NCBI GenBank assembly: GCA_027021445.1
Contig: JALUUH010000032.1
Location: forward strand, 1-60,499
Reading direction: 5' to 3'
Length of the DNA: 60,499 nt
Source: Gammaproteobacteria bacterium
GTDB lineage: Bacteria > Pseudomonadota > Gammaproteobacteria > S012-40
The notes under the pieces were generated by a model, which was given only the letters and a program-made list of their open reading frames with translations, was not told the origin of the DNA and did no database searches. Positions 9,582 through 19,745 of this stretch are shown here, in pieces. Position 1 is the stretch's first letter, and every line of letters starts with the position of its first letter. Position numbers and translations under genes: made by a program.

Positions 9582-10044
9582 TCGCTAACGCATTTGCCGC
9601 ACGCTCATCAGCAACACGTTTTGCGAGATCTTTATCACTAATAGCGAGCATTTGCGCGGCTAAATACGCTGCATTTTTAGCACCCGCTTTGCCGATGGCG
9701 ACACATGCGACCGGAACACCGCCCGGCATTTGTGCCGTAGACAATAATGCATCCATACCTTGTAATGGACCAGCATCAATGGGAACACCAATGACAGGTT
9801 TAGTTGTCATGCCAGCAACCGCACCCGCTAAATGTGCCGCCAAACCTGCTGCTGCAATAAATATTTCACAACCACGCGCGCTGGCATCATTAACATATTC
9901 TTTGGTTCTAACCGGTGTTCTATGCGCTGAAGTGACTTTCACCTCGTACTTCACACCTAACATTTTCAAGATATCCAAAGTGGATTGCATGATTGGCAGA
10001 TCTGAGTCTGAACCCATTAAAACAGCGACAAACGTATTACTCAT
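9541..10044 (-). CDS. purE: 5-(carboxyamino)imidazole ribonucleotide mutase
   Basis: MGSDSDLPIMQ...SAHRTP...AAGLAAHLAGAVAGMTTKPVIGVP. Confidence 0.97.
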   Translation of the reverse strand: MSNTFVAVLMGSDSDLPIMQSTLDILKMLGVKYEVKVTSAHRTPVRTKEYVNDASARGCEIFIAAAGLAAHLAGAVAGMTTKPVIGVPIDAGPLQGMDALLSTAQMPGGVPVACVAIGKAGAKNAAYLAAQMLAISDKDLAKRVADERAANALAIEKKDAELQTKLG

Positions 10045-11339
10045 AATTTGTTTCCTTCCTTCTCTCTATTGACAGCGCGATAAGCGATATCGGTTCGATA
10101 ATAAACATTATTCCAATGAATTTTTTTGGTTAACACATAAGCTCGATGCTGCGCCTCGGTAACCGTATCACCCAGTGCAACAGCGCATAAAACCCGCCCA
10201 CCGGCGGTCACAATATTTTCATTATGAATGGCCGTTCCCGCATGAAATATTTTAGCGCTAGCTGATTCGGAATTTTCTAGGCCCGTTATAATTTCACCTT
10301 TTTTGTAAGCATCAGGATAACCTCCCGCTGCGAGCACTACACCAACAGCAGACCGACTGTCCCACTTAGTTTTTTGCTTATCAAGCTGTTGATCCAAAGC
10401 CGCATTACACATTTCTACGATATCAGACTGTAAGCGCATCATAATCGGTTGGGTTTCCGGGTCGCCGAAACGACAATTATATTCTAATACTTTTATTTGG
10501 CCATCCGGCGATATCATCAAACCCGCGTATAAAAAACCCGTATAGTCATTACCTTCGCTCGCCATGCCTTGCACAGTGGGGTAAATAACTTCAGACATTA
10601 TGCGATCATGTAAATCAGACGTAACCACTGGAGCAGGGGAATAAGCACCCATCCCACCGGTATTTGGCCCTTGGTCACCATTTTCCTTCGCCTTATGATC
10701 CTGCGATGTTGCTAAAGGCAATACATTCTTGCCATCAACCATGACAATAAAGCTCACTTCTTCACCCAGCAGAAACTCTTCAATAACGACTCGATGCCCA
10801 GCATCGCCAAACGCATTCCCCGCGAGCATGTCTTCGACCGCATCAATGGCTTGTTGTTCGGTTTGCGCAAGAATAACTCCCTTGCCCGCCGCAAGGCCAT
10901 CCGCCTTGACAACAATAGGCGCTCCCTGTTGCTTGATATAAGCAACCGCGCTTTCAATCTCAGTAAAGTTACCGTATGCCGCCGTCGGAATATTATGGCG
11001 TGCCAGAAAGTCCTTAGTGAACGATTTAGAACCTTCTAGCTGTGCCGCATTTTTTGTCGGCCCAAAACAACGCTGTCCCGCTTGCTTGAAGGCATCAACA
11101 ATACCCATCACCAAAGGAACTTCCGGGCCAACAATGCTGAGAGAGATATCATTTGATGATACAAACGCCAATAAACCGGGAATGTCAGTGACCTCAATGG
11201 GTATGTTTACCAGCTTGTGTTCTAAGGCAGTACCCGCATTACCAGGAGCCACAAATACTTTTTCCACTTGGGGCGATTGCGCAGCTTTCCAAGCTAGCGC
11301 ATGTTCGCGTCCACCACTACCTATGACTAATATTTTCAT
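10041..11339 (-). CDS. purD: Phosphoribosylamine-glycine ligase
   Basis: MKILVIGSGGREHALAWK...DQGPNTGGMGAYSPAP. Confidence 0.97.
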   Translation of the reverse strand: MKILVIGSGGREHALAWKAAQSPQVEKVFVAPGNAGTALEHKLVNIPIEVTDIPGLLAFVSSNDISLSIVGPEVPLVMGIVDAFKQAGQRCFGPTKNAAQLEGSKSFTKDFLARHNIPTAAYGNFTEIESAVAYIKQQGAPIVVKADGLAAGKGVILAQTEQQAIDAVEDMLAGNAFGDAGHRVVIEEFLLGEEVSFIVMVDGKNVLPLATSQDHKAKENGDQGPNTGGMGAYSPAPVVTSDLHDRIMSEVIYPTVQGMASEGNDYTGFLYAGLMISPDGQIKVLEYNCRFGDPETQPIMMRLQSDIVEMCNAALDQQLDKQKTKWDSRSAVGVVLAAGGYPDAYKKGEIITGLENSESASAKIFHAGTAIHNENIVTAGGRVLCAVALGDTVTEAQHRAYVLTKKIHWNNVYYRTDIAYRAVNREKEGNKL

Positions 11340-11627
11340 TGCTAATAACGCCTACATTATTGTTTTTCATGAATTTAATTAGAGATTCTCACATATATAT
11401 CCGTAGCGATTGAATTATATTCCAATACAACTCATAAAAATAAGCCGCGAACCATGACCGAAATGCGGTGTTGTAATCTTGAATGCTCTTATATCGCGAA
11501 GACCTAGCAAGGGCAAGCAGGAATTTCATACAGGATTGAACAACTGTATATAAATATGTACTAATATAATATTGGAATTCATCTTAGACTTATGCTTGTA
11601 TGCGTCTTAACCACAAAGGGAATAATC

Positions 11628-11918
11628 ATGTCAAAAAAATTCATTTCAGTAAGCTCCTTGGCACTTGCACTAAGCCTAACTTCGGGCTTGAGCTTTGCGT
11701 GCGGCGGTGAGGATTCAGGAAAACACATTGGTAATGTTACCGCAATTAATAAAACCGATAACACTTTTACCATCCGTGATATGGAAACCAGACAAAGCAT
11801 GACCTTCAAAGCCAATCCTAAGACCATGGCTAATATACAACAGGCTTCCGGGCACATTGTGGTTAACTATGAAGAAGATGACGAAGGTGCCCTCGTTGCG
11901 GTTGCAGTTGAATTCTAA
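11628..11918 (+). CDS. Small exported protein of unknown function
   Basis: MSKKFISVSSLALALSLTSGLSFACGG signal peptide; internal ATG preferred over 11592. Confidence 0.7.
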   Translation: MSKKFISVSSLALALSLTSGLSFACGGEDSGKHIGNVTAINKTDNTFTIRDMETRQSMTFKANPKTMANIQQASGHIVVNYEEDDEGALVAVAVEF

Positions 11919-11926
11919 TATCAGCC

Positions 11927-11959
11927 CAGCACCTCTCGCTAAGTTAGCGGGAGGTGCTG
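11927..11959 (+). terminator. Strong hairpin downstream of 11628 CDS
   Basis: cagcacctctcgct-aagtt-agcgggaggtgctg; no clear T-tract. Confidence 0.5.
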
Positions 11960-12135
11960 ATGTCGGCTGCTGATATTATGATGGGTAAATTCTGATCGCA
12001 TAAGTCCCTGCTAATACCAGAGAAACCATTACAAATACATAACAATACAAAGACTTACTGTTTTGTAAACTCCGTCACGATTTACCTAATGTGATTATTC
12101 TGGCGCTTAATCTTTCTATCCACAGAACGATACCC

Positions 12136-12192
12136 TAAGAGCTTGTCCGAGAATAGCGATCGTTGCGCACGCTGTTCTCGGACAGGCTCTTA
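12136..12192. repeat. Hairpin repeat, family B copy 1
   Basis: taagagcttgtccgagaatag...ctgttctcggacaggctctta inverted repeat. Confidence 0.88.
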
Positions 12193-12219
12193 GCTGAGTA
12201 ACTAAAGAGGTCATTCAAA

Positions 12220-12426
12220 ATGGATATAGGTGCAAGTAGTGTCATGGCCGCTGGCGGAGTTAGCGGACAAGCCAGAGTTGGGGATGCAGTTGGAATCACC
12301 GTAATGAAAAAAGCGATGGATATCCAAAGTAGTTCAGCCACACAACTCGTAAGCTCAATTCCAGAGTCTACGGCAACGCCTGCAAGCGAATCACATCTAG
12401 GAAATAAATTCGATGCACGCGCTTAG
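12220..12426 (+). CDS. YjfB-like small putative motility protein
   Basis: QARVGDAVGITVMKKAMDIQSSSATQLVSSIP...HLGNKFDARA. Confidence 0.75.
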   Translation: MDIGASSVMAAGGVSGQARVGDAVGITVMKKAMDIQSSSATQLVSSIPESTATPASESHLGNKFDARA

Positions 12427-12450
12427 CCGGTATTTATAGCAAAACTCCAA

Positions 12451-12482
12451 AAAGTCGTTTTCATTGAAAACGGCTTTTTTCT
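12451..12482 (+). terminator. Rho-independent terminator
   Basis: aaagtcgttttc-att-gaaaacggctttttt. Confidence 0.85.
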
Positions 12483-12738
12483 TTGTGAGCTAAAAATCCG
12501 AGTACCGAAAAGCAGTAAAAAATCATCTAAAGCATCCAATACTAATGCAAACTTTATTAGAAACAAGTGTCTGTAAAATGGATTCTGGTGTATTTTTAAT
12601 TGATACAATAATATCCCTTAGCTTTGATAAAACGAGTGTAATGATTATTATAGTATCTATATTTTTTTAGAATAATAGCGCAATATTGTCCACAGATTAA
12701 AAATACTTACTAACTACTAACCTTACAAGGAATACAAA

Positions 12739-13755
12739 GTGACGGAACAACCATCACCTTTAGTTGCAGCACAATTGAAATTCCAACAAGCCCTTCCTAA
12801 AAACGTTCTAAGTTCCGAGACAGTGAGTCTTGCTCACGCCACAACACGAGTACTCGCACAAGATATAGAAGCCCAAGCAGACTCTCCGCCCTACCCCAGA
12901 TCCATTGTAGAGGGGTTTTTGGTAGTTACTGAAGAAACACAACCTGCATGCAATGAGACCCCTATTACGTTTAAAATTAAGGGGAAAATATCGCCCAATG
13001 ACGAACACGTCATTATTCCTGAGCCAGGTGAAGGGGTAGAGGTTGCGACCGGAAGCATCCTACCAGAAGGCTCTTATTCAATCGTTAGAATGTGGGAAGC
13101 CAAATTAGATAAAGACAGCTTTACCATAACACGAGCCTTTCCGCCTCGTTTCTTTATCGAAGAACAGGGCTGTGACATTAAAAAAGGCGATATCTTTATC
13201 ACGGCCGGAACTCGCTTAACGGCATCACACATTGGAGCCTTGGCCAGCCTCGGCATTAATGAAGTAATGGCCGTCAAAAGCCCAAGGGTTGCTATCTTTG
13301 CTTCTGGAGACGAAGTAATCCCTCACACTTCTCCTGCCAGAAAAGGTGCCATCTTCGATTGCAACTCACCAATGCTTGCAGCAGCCGTCACAACTTCCGG
13401 TGGCCTTGCGAGCTTACAAGGTATACAGAGTGATGATTTTGCCACTTTTGTTGCTAATGTAAAAAATGCCTTGGCCAGCTCAGACATGATTCTCATTTCC
13501 GGAGGTACAGCGGTTGGCGGCAGAGACTTTATATCTGACCTGATCAAGGAAGTGGGCGAATTGATTGTTGATGGTGTTCAAATGCGCTCTGGTCGACCTT
13601 TAATTATGGGTCTAGCGGGGAATAAACCTATTATCTGCGTAGCAGGACATCCCCCGGAAGCCTTGCGCGGATTTAAGCTGTTTGGCATATTGGCACTGGA
13701 TAAAATATCGGGGATTAACGCAGCATTGCCGACAGAGAACAGCCCGGAAAATTAA
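12739..13755 (+). CDS. Divergent MoeA-like molybdopterin molybdotransferase family protein
   Basis: VSLAHATTRVLAQDIEAQADSPPYPRS...RVAIFASGDEVIP...GAIFDCNSPMLAAAV...SGGTAVGGRDF. Confidence 0.8.
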   Translation: MTEQPSPLVAAQLKFQQALPKNVLSSETVSLAHATTRVLAQDIEAQADSPPYPRSIVEGFLVVTEETQPACNETPITFKIKGKISPNDEHVIIPEPGEGVEVATGSILPEGSYSIVRMWEAKLDKDSFTITRAFPPRFFIEEQGCDIKKGDIFITAGTRLTASHIGALASLGINEVMAVKSPRVAIFASGDEVIPHTSPARKGAIFDCNSPMLAAAVTTSGGLASLQGIQSDDFATFVANVKNALASSDMILISGGTAVGGRDFISDLIKEVGELIVDGVQMRSGRPLIMGLAGNKPIICVAGHPPEALRGFKLFGILALDKISGINAALPTENSPEN

Positions 13756-14546
13756 GTTATTTGATATATGTCATAGCGAGTATTCTTACTCGCTATTGCA
13801 TAAGAAGGTTTCGGCCCTGGAAGCAAATCAGCCGATTTAGGCCGTTTTACCACTACTCTTTTTTGACTGCGCTGCAAGGCCATATTCAACAATGCTGCCG
13901 AGTCCAAATCATCACCTACCATGGCACGGATAAAACGCAGCTCCTTTTTTACCAGCGCTGACTTGCTGCGCGCAGGATACATGGGATCGAGATAAATGAC
14001 TTCTGGATAGTCTATGGATTGCAGACCCGTCAGATACTCAATAGCATCGGCATAAACCACGTTAAAACGTAAGCTGAACCAATCAGAGAGCGCCTCGTAC
14101 TCTATTGCGCGATTAGCCGCATCCCATAGTAAAAAATACATAACCCGTGAGCGCTCAATTAAGGTTACCGTGCAGCCAAGCGTGGCCAATACAAAAGCAT
14201 CGCGACCCAAACCTGCCGTTGCATCTATTACCGTTGGTTTATCTAACTTCCTGACACCGACTGCTTTTGCCAGTGTTTGCCCTTGCCCCTCACCTTGCAG
14301 CCTACGGTATTCGGATACCCCGCGCGTGAAATCCAGGCACATTTCGCCAGGCAAGCCTTGCGCTTGAGAAATAAGAGATACTCCAAACTCTGAGTGAGTT
14401 AGGATTAACTTATCACTGGATTTTAACGAATTAATAATTTGAATTTCAAGCTCTTTCAGCTTGTGGACGATATGCTTATTAACAGAACTCTCAGAGTAGA
14501 AGTTTATCTTAAGATCGCGAAAATCACTGTCTTGTTTCATTACCAC
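13752..14546 (-). CDS. rsmJ: 16S rRNA (guanine1516-N2)-methyltransferase
   Basis: LDFTRGVSEYRRLQGEGQGQTLAKAVG...VIDATAGLGRDAFVLATLG...YLDPMYP. Confidence 0.93.
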   Translation of the reverse strand: MVMKQDSDFRDLKINFYSESSVNKHIVHKLKELEIQIINSLKSSDKLILTHSEFGVSLISQAQGLPGEMCLDFTRGVSEYRRLQGEGQGQTLAKAVGVRKLDKPTVIDATAGLGRDAFVLATLGCTVTLIERSRVMYFLLWDAANRAIEYEALSDWFSLRFNVVYADAIEYLTGLQSIDYPEVIYLDPMYPARSKSALVKKELRFIRAMVGDDLDSAALLNMALQRSQKRVVVKRPKSADLLPGPKPSYAIASKNTRYDIYQIT

Positions 14547-14614
14547 ACCTACACACTGACTTCTGGTTTGATATTTGCGTTGTTAATTTCAGCCCCCCGT
14601 GAAGGAGTACCCCA

Positions 14615-15256
14615 ATGGAAAAACCAATTGCCTCACCCACGCCGCCCAGCCTGATTTATCGCACTAAGCTCGCACTCATTATTGTTGCGTTATTAATGAT
14701 AAGCGTTGACAGTGCACGCGCACAACCAGAGAGTGAAAAAACGATTACCAAAGGCTCTTTTTTAATCGCCACTGAAAAACTGGATAATACCGATTTCAAA
14801 CACGCTGTAGTTTACGTTACCCAAGCAGGTAATTTTGGAACCTATGGCTTAATTATCAATAAGCCTACATTTATTCCCATAAAAGAAGCCATGCCAGAAA
14901 ACCATAAAAGTGCTGACCCTGAAAAATCCATCTATTTTGGCGGGCCCGCACACCTGCAATATCTTTTTGTATTAACCCAAAACAAAAAACATAAAAAACT
15001 ACATCAAATTACCGACAATATTTATTTTGGCGCAGGCCGAGAGTCAGTGATCAAGTTAAATACGGGTGACGATCAAATCGGCACTCGCACTTACATTGGT
15101 TACTCAGCCTGGGCGCCCGGACAGCTGGATGAAGAAGTTCAATCAGGCGCATGGATAATCGCACCCACTGAAGACAAGCAAAATAATGTTTTTTCTGAAG
15201 ATCCAAAATCAGTTTGGCAAAAACTTTATAAAAAATGGTCAGGTGACTGGACTTAA
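14615..15256 (+). CDS. YqgE/AlgH-family protein with N-terminal signal peptide
   Basis: KGSFLIATEKLDNTDFKHAVVYVTQ...GLIINKPT; hydrophobic N-terminus ending SARAQ. Confidence 0.85.
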   Translation: MEKPIASPTPPSLIYRTKLALIIVALLMISVDSARAQPESEKTITKGSFLIATEKLDNTDFKHAVVYVTQAGNFGTYGLIINKPTFIPIKEAMPENHKSADPEKSIYFGGPAHLQYLFVLTQNKKHKKLHQITDNIYFGAGRESVIKLNTGDDQIGTRTYIGYSAWAPGQLDEEVQSGAWIIAPTEDKQNNVFSEDPKSVWQKLYKKWSGDWT

Positions 15257-15336
15257 ACCTAGAAACATTGCTTTAAATCTTCCAACGAACCGGTTAACCT
15301 TACGCACTTAAATTTGCAATATTAATCGGTTTTTTT

Positions 15337-15879
15337 ATGCACAGATCTTTCTTACTTGGGCTGTTATCACGTTATAAAACACATATTTCCGCCGAAGTGG
15401 AAATGCAAAACCGTTTGACTCTTTTTGTTGAACAACATCCTGACTGCTTTGCAAGAACATTGAGTATTGGACACATCACCGGATCCGCCTGGGTGGTTAA
15501 TAAAGCCCGAAATCGGGTTTTTCTATTACACCATCGCAAGCTCGATAAATGGCTACAACCCGGAGGGCATTCAGATGGTGATTCAAATACTTTAAACGTG
15601 GCCTTACGTGAAACTCAGGAGGAATCTGGTGTATCAGCAGATTTTATTTATCCTGTCACATCAGAAATATTTGATATTGATATTCACCAAATTCCAGAGA
15701 GAAAAAATGCAGCCGCACATCTTCATTATGATGTAAGGTTTTTATTAGAAATGGATGACAAACAACAACTTATCATTAGTGATGAGTCCAATGAACTGGC
15801 CTGGATTGAGCTGGCTAAAATTCAAAACTATTCCAATGAAGAATCAATTTTACGCATGGTTAATAAAGTAGCTACATAA
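15337..15879 (+). CDS. NUDIX hydrolase
   Basis: GGHSDGDSNTLNVALRETQEESGV Nudix box. Confidence 0.93.
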   Translation: MHRSFLLGLLSRYKTHISAEVEMQNRLTLFVEQHPDCFARTLSIGHITGSAWVVNKARNRVFLLHHRKLDKWLQPGGHSDGDSNTLNVALRETQEESGVSADFIYPVTSEIFDIDIHQIPERKNAAAHLHYDVRFLLEMDDKQQLIISDESNELAWIELAKIQNYSNEESILRMVNKVAT

Positions 15880-15948
15880 TTCGAAATGAACACTGAAAAA
15901 AACTTTTATTGAATGACTTATAAACGCTACGACATAAGCTGCTCACTT

Positions 15949-17286
15949 TCATTCACCTGCCACGGTCATTTCATCTAAAAGAATAGAACCCGTTTTAATA
16001 TTCTTTCGTTCATCCACATCGTTGCCAATTTCAAGCATAGTCGAAAACATGGTTTTTAGATTCCCAGCAATGGTAATCTCTTCTACAGGATACTGTATTT
16101 CACCATGATCAATCCAAAACCCCGCTGCACCACGAGAATAATCACCCGTTATGCCATTCACTCCTTGGCCCATAAGTTCAGTAACAAGTAATCCTTTGTG
16201 CATGGTTTTAATTAATTCGGTTAACGACTTGTCACCGGTTTTGACCATAAGGTTATGCAAGCCTCCCGCATTCCCTGTTGTTACAAGACCTAATCGACGT
16301 GCTGAATAACTACTTAGAATATAGGACTTCAGCACACCCTCTTTAACAAACTCTCGCGAACTCGTTACCACACCCTCACTATCATAAGGCGCACTACCAA
16401 GACCCATTTTTAAATGCGGATCTTCGCAAGCATTAAACCATTCTGGAAATATCTGCGTATCGATCGCGTCCAGCAAAAAAGAGGTTTTACGATAAAGACT
16501 CCCTCCTTTTATGGCTGCTATAAAATGTCCAATCAAGCTCGACGCAACATCAGCGGAAAAAATAACGGGGTACTTATTCGTTGCTATTCTCCGACCATTC
16601 AATCTTGCTAAGGTTCTTCTCGCAGACTCTTCTCCAATCGCCTTCGCCGCTTGCAAGCGATTGGCATCTCGACTAACCGAATACCAATAGTCACGTTGCA
16701 TCACATCACCATCTTGTCCAATCATAGAGCAACTAACGCTATGCCTCGTCGTTGGATAGCTACCGATAAAACCATGACTGTTGCCGTATACATGCAAGCC
16801 GCCATGACTACTCACCGATGCACCTTCAGAGTTGGTAATGCGCTTATCAAAATGACGTCCAGCGTCTTCACATTCTAGCGCCAAATCCACTGCAGAATTT
16901 GAGTCAATATCCCAAGGATGACTAAGATTAAGATCGGGATAATTCCACGCCATGAGTTCTTTATCGGCTAATCCTGCGCAATTATCTTCCGCTGTATATT
17001 CCGCAATCCTACATGCCGCTTTGACCGAATCTCGAACCGCATTTAAGGCAAAATCAGAGGTGCTCGCCGAGCCTTTGTGGCCACCTTTATAAACCGTTAT
17101 ACCGAGTCCTTTATCATGGTTATACTCCAGGGTTTCTACTTCACCCATTCGTGCCGAAACAGACAATCCGGTTTCAATACCTAATGAAACCTCTGATGCA
17201 GTTGCTCCCATCTTTTTTGCTTCGGAGATAACCGTTTCAATAATCGATGAGTATTCATTCGCATCTTTATCTATAGCTTCTGACAT
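15949..17286 (-). CDS. pmbA: TldE/PmbA metalloprotease subunit
   Basis: GVNGITGDYSRGAAGFWIDHGEIQYPVEEITIAGNL. Confidence 0.95.
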   Translation of the reverse strand: MSEAIDKDANEYSSIIETVISEAKKMGATASEVSLGIETGLSVSARMGEVETLEYNHDKGLGITVYKGGHKGSASTSDFALNAVRDSVKAACRIAEYTAEDNCAGLADKELMAWNYPDLNLSHPWDIDSNSAVDLALECEDAGRHFDKRITNSEGASVSSHGGLHVYGNSHGFIGSYPTTRHSVSCSMIGQDGDVMQRDYWYSVSRDANRLQAAKAIGEESARRTLARLNGRRIATNKYPVIFSADVASSLIGHFIAAIKGGSLYRKTSFLLDAIDTQIFPEWFNACEDPHLKMGLGSAPYDSEGVVTSSREFVKEGVLKSYILSSYSARRLGLVTTGNAGGLHNLMVKTGDKSLTELIKTMHKGLLVTELMGQGVNGITGDYSRGAAGFWIDHGEIQYPVEEITIAGNLKTMFSTMLEIGNDVDERKNIKTGSILLDEMTVAGE

Positions 17287-17413
17287 GGCTATGACATTCC
17301 TTCATTGTAATTTTCATATTTTTTTTAAACAGACCCGTTTGCAGCAAAACGATTAAGCAAAGTTTGTCGGTGTTTTGAATACAACGTGTAGTGACACCAC
17401 GCCCCATCAATCA

Positions 17414-18862
17414 TTAAGTACTCGTACCACCGACGGTAATCTCATCAATTTTTAGCGTAGGTTGACCAACACCTACGGGCACACTTTGGCCTTCTTTGCC
17501 ACAAGTGCCTACCCCATCATCCAGCTTCAAATCGTTACCCACCATACTCACACGCGTTAATACATCAGGGCCATTACCTACCAGCGTTGCACCTTTAACC
17601 GGCACAGTTACTTTTCCGTTTTCAATTAAATAGGCCTCGCTCGCAGAAAACACAAACTTCCCTGAGGTTATATCTACTTGCCCACCGCCAAAATTAACTG
17701 CAAAAAGTCCATTTTTAACCGTCGATATAATTTCTTCTTGTGATTGCTTTCCTGCAAGCATATAAGTATTTGTCATTCGGGGTAGTGGAAGATGCGCATA
17801 AGATTCACGTCGGCCATTGCCTGTTGGCGACATCCCCATTAATCTCGCATTCATTTTATCCTGCATGTAATTCTTCAGAATTCCATTCTCAATTAGCGTG
17901 GTATTTTGGGCCGGAGTGCCTTCATCATCGATGCTCAAAGAACCACGGCGATCTTCCAGCGTACCATTATCAACAACGGTACATAAATCAGATGCGACTT
18001 TTTCACCCATTCGTCCAGAAAATGCAGAGCTTCCTTTGCGATTGAAATCACCTTCAAGCCCATGACCAATCGCTTCATGTAATAAAACACCGGGCCATCC
18101 TGCACCTAATACTACGGTCATATTTCCTGCCGGAGCATCTATTGCTTCCAATTTCAATAAAGCCTGGCGCACCGCTTCACGTGCATAATTAAGCGCACGA
18201 TCTTGGTCTAGAAAATAACCATAAGCGACACGCCCTCCTCCGCCCGAAGAACCTTGCTCACGCAGACCCTTTTGCTCTACCACTACGCTGACACTCATTC
18301 TGACCATGGGTCTAATATCACCGGCCAATACACCGTCGGATGCAGCCACCATAATCACATCTTTAGAAGCTGCAAGACTGACAAAAACTTGAGTGACTCT
18401 CGCGTCCTGGCGACGTGCTTCCGCATCAACCGCCTCAAGCAATTCGATTTTTTCGTTTTCTTGCATGGATGACAACGGGTCAATGGGCTGATACAAGGCT
18501 GAGATTTTTTTAGACTTGAATGGTAATTGTATTTTTCCTTGCTCTCCTTGACGCGCAATCGCTTTAACGGTGGAAGCCGCATCCACTAAAGCCGATAAAG
18601 AGATATCATCGGAATAAGCAAAACCTGTTTTTTCTCCGCTTAATGCCCGAACTCCCACACCACGATCAATACCATAAGTGCCATCACGAACGATTCCATC
18701 TTCCAGCGACCAGGACTCATAGCGCGTATCTTGAAAATACAAATCCGCATTGTCCACGCCATGATGAGCGACAATATCGCTCAAGATGCTTGCTAGGTCT
18801 GCGTGCTTTAAACCGCTGGGCTCAAATAATACCTTTGAAGCTTTTTCTATATGTTGGCTCAT
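17414..18862 (-). CDS. tldD: Metalloprotease TldD
   Basis: [22 protein letters not shown] metal-binding motif. Confidence 0.96.
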   Translation of the reverse strand: MSQHIEKASKVLFEPSGLKHADLASILSDIVAHHGVDNADLYFQDTRYESWSLEDGIVRDGTYGIDRGVGVRALSGEKTGFAYSDDISLSALVDAASTVKAIARQGEQGKIQLPFKSKKISALYQPIDPLSSMQENEKIELLEAVDAEARRQDARVTQVFVSLAASKDVIMVAASDGVLAGDIRPMVRMSVSVVVEQKGLREQGSSGGGGRVAYGYFLDQDRALNYAREAVRQALLKLEAIDAPAGNMTVVLGAGWPGVLLHEAIGHGLEGDFNRKGSSAFSGRMGEKVASDLCTVVDNGTLEDRRGSLSIDDEGTPAQNTTLIENGILKNYMQDKMNARLMGMSPTGNGRRESYAHLPLPRMTNTYMLAGKQSQEEIISTVKNGLFAVNFGGGQVDITSGKFVFSASEAYLIENGKVTVPVKGATLVGNGPDVLTRVSMVGNDLKLDDGVGTCGKEGQSVPVGVGQPTLKIDEITVGGTST

Positions 18863-18871
18863 TATTTTCTC

Positions 18872-19681
18872 TTACAATCTGCGATGCTCTATGGACGGGA
18901 AATTACGTCTTATACTGGTTAAACGATCTTCATCGAGATCAGCCACAACAATACCAGAACCTCGTTGTAAACGATCAAGCACCGTGCCCCAAGGATCAAC
19001 AATCATGCTATCTCCATGGGTTTCACGTCCGTTAATATGATAACCGCCTTGTGCTGCAGCAACCACGAAACTCAAATTTTCAATCGCCCGCGCCCGCACC
19101 AATGTCTCCCAATGAGCACGACCTGTGACAGCCGTAAAAGCCGAAGGAACGGCCATAATCTCTACTTGCTGATCAAGCAATTGACGAAATAATTCGGGGA
19201 AACGTAGGTCATAGCAAATAGCCAAACCGAGCCTACCAAAGGGAGTGTCAATAACGACGATTGAATCTCCGGGCTGGATAACTTCTGACTCGGTATAACT
19301 TTCAGAACTATCGACAATTTCAACATCAAATAAATGAATTTTGTCATAACGACCTACCTGAGCACCCTGATCATCATAAAGCAGGCACGAAGAGCGAATT
19401 TTTTCGCCATCATCACAAATAAGAGGAATAGTACCTGCAACAATCCAAAGACCATATTTGGAGGCAAGATCAGCTACAAAATTTTGAATTTCACCCTCAC
19501 CTTCATGCTCTTTTATTTTCAACATGTCACTATCGGAATGCCCCATTAAGGCAAAATTCTCGGGTAAAATAACTAACTTAGCACCGGCATCCGCAGCACG
19601 TTCAATGGAACGCTTAGCCTCGATCAAATTAGCGCCAACATTCGGGCCTGAAGCCATTTGTACAGCAGCAACTCGCTTCAT
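18872..19681 (-). CDS. Carbon-nitrogen hydrolase (Nit1-like, nitrilase superfamily)
   Basis: LVILPENFALMG...GLAICYDLRFPELFRQL. Confidence 0.93.
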   Translation of the reverse strand: MKRVAAVQMASGPNVGANLIEAKRSIERAADAGAKLVILPENFALMGHSDSDMLKIKEHEGEGEIQNFVADLASKYGLWIVAGTIPLICDDGEKIRSSCLLYDDQGAQVGRYDKIHLFDVEIVDSSESYTESEVIQPGDSIVVIDTPFGRLGLAICYDLRFPELFRQLLDQQVEIMAVPSAFTAVTGRAHWETLVRARAIENLSFVVAAAQGGYHINGRETHGDSMIVDPWGTVLDRLQRGSGIVVADLDEDRLTSIRRNFPSIEHRRL

Positions 19682-19745
19682 TTAACAACTCCTAAAACAC
19701 TGATATCAAAACCGGTTAACTTACAAGCAATTCAATATCTAAACG

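Noticed and set aside
9551-10072. 173-aa plus-strand ORF antisense to purE
   Set aside because: Composition is a mirror of purE codons; purE is unambiguous.
11017-11382. 121-aa ORF antisense to purD
   Set aside because: Antisense to a certain CDS.
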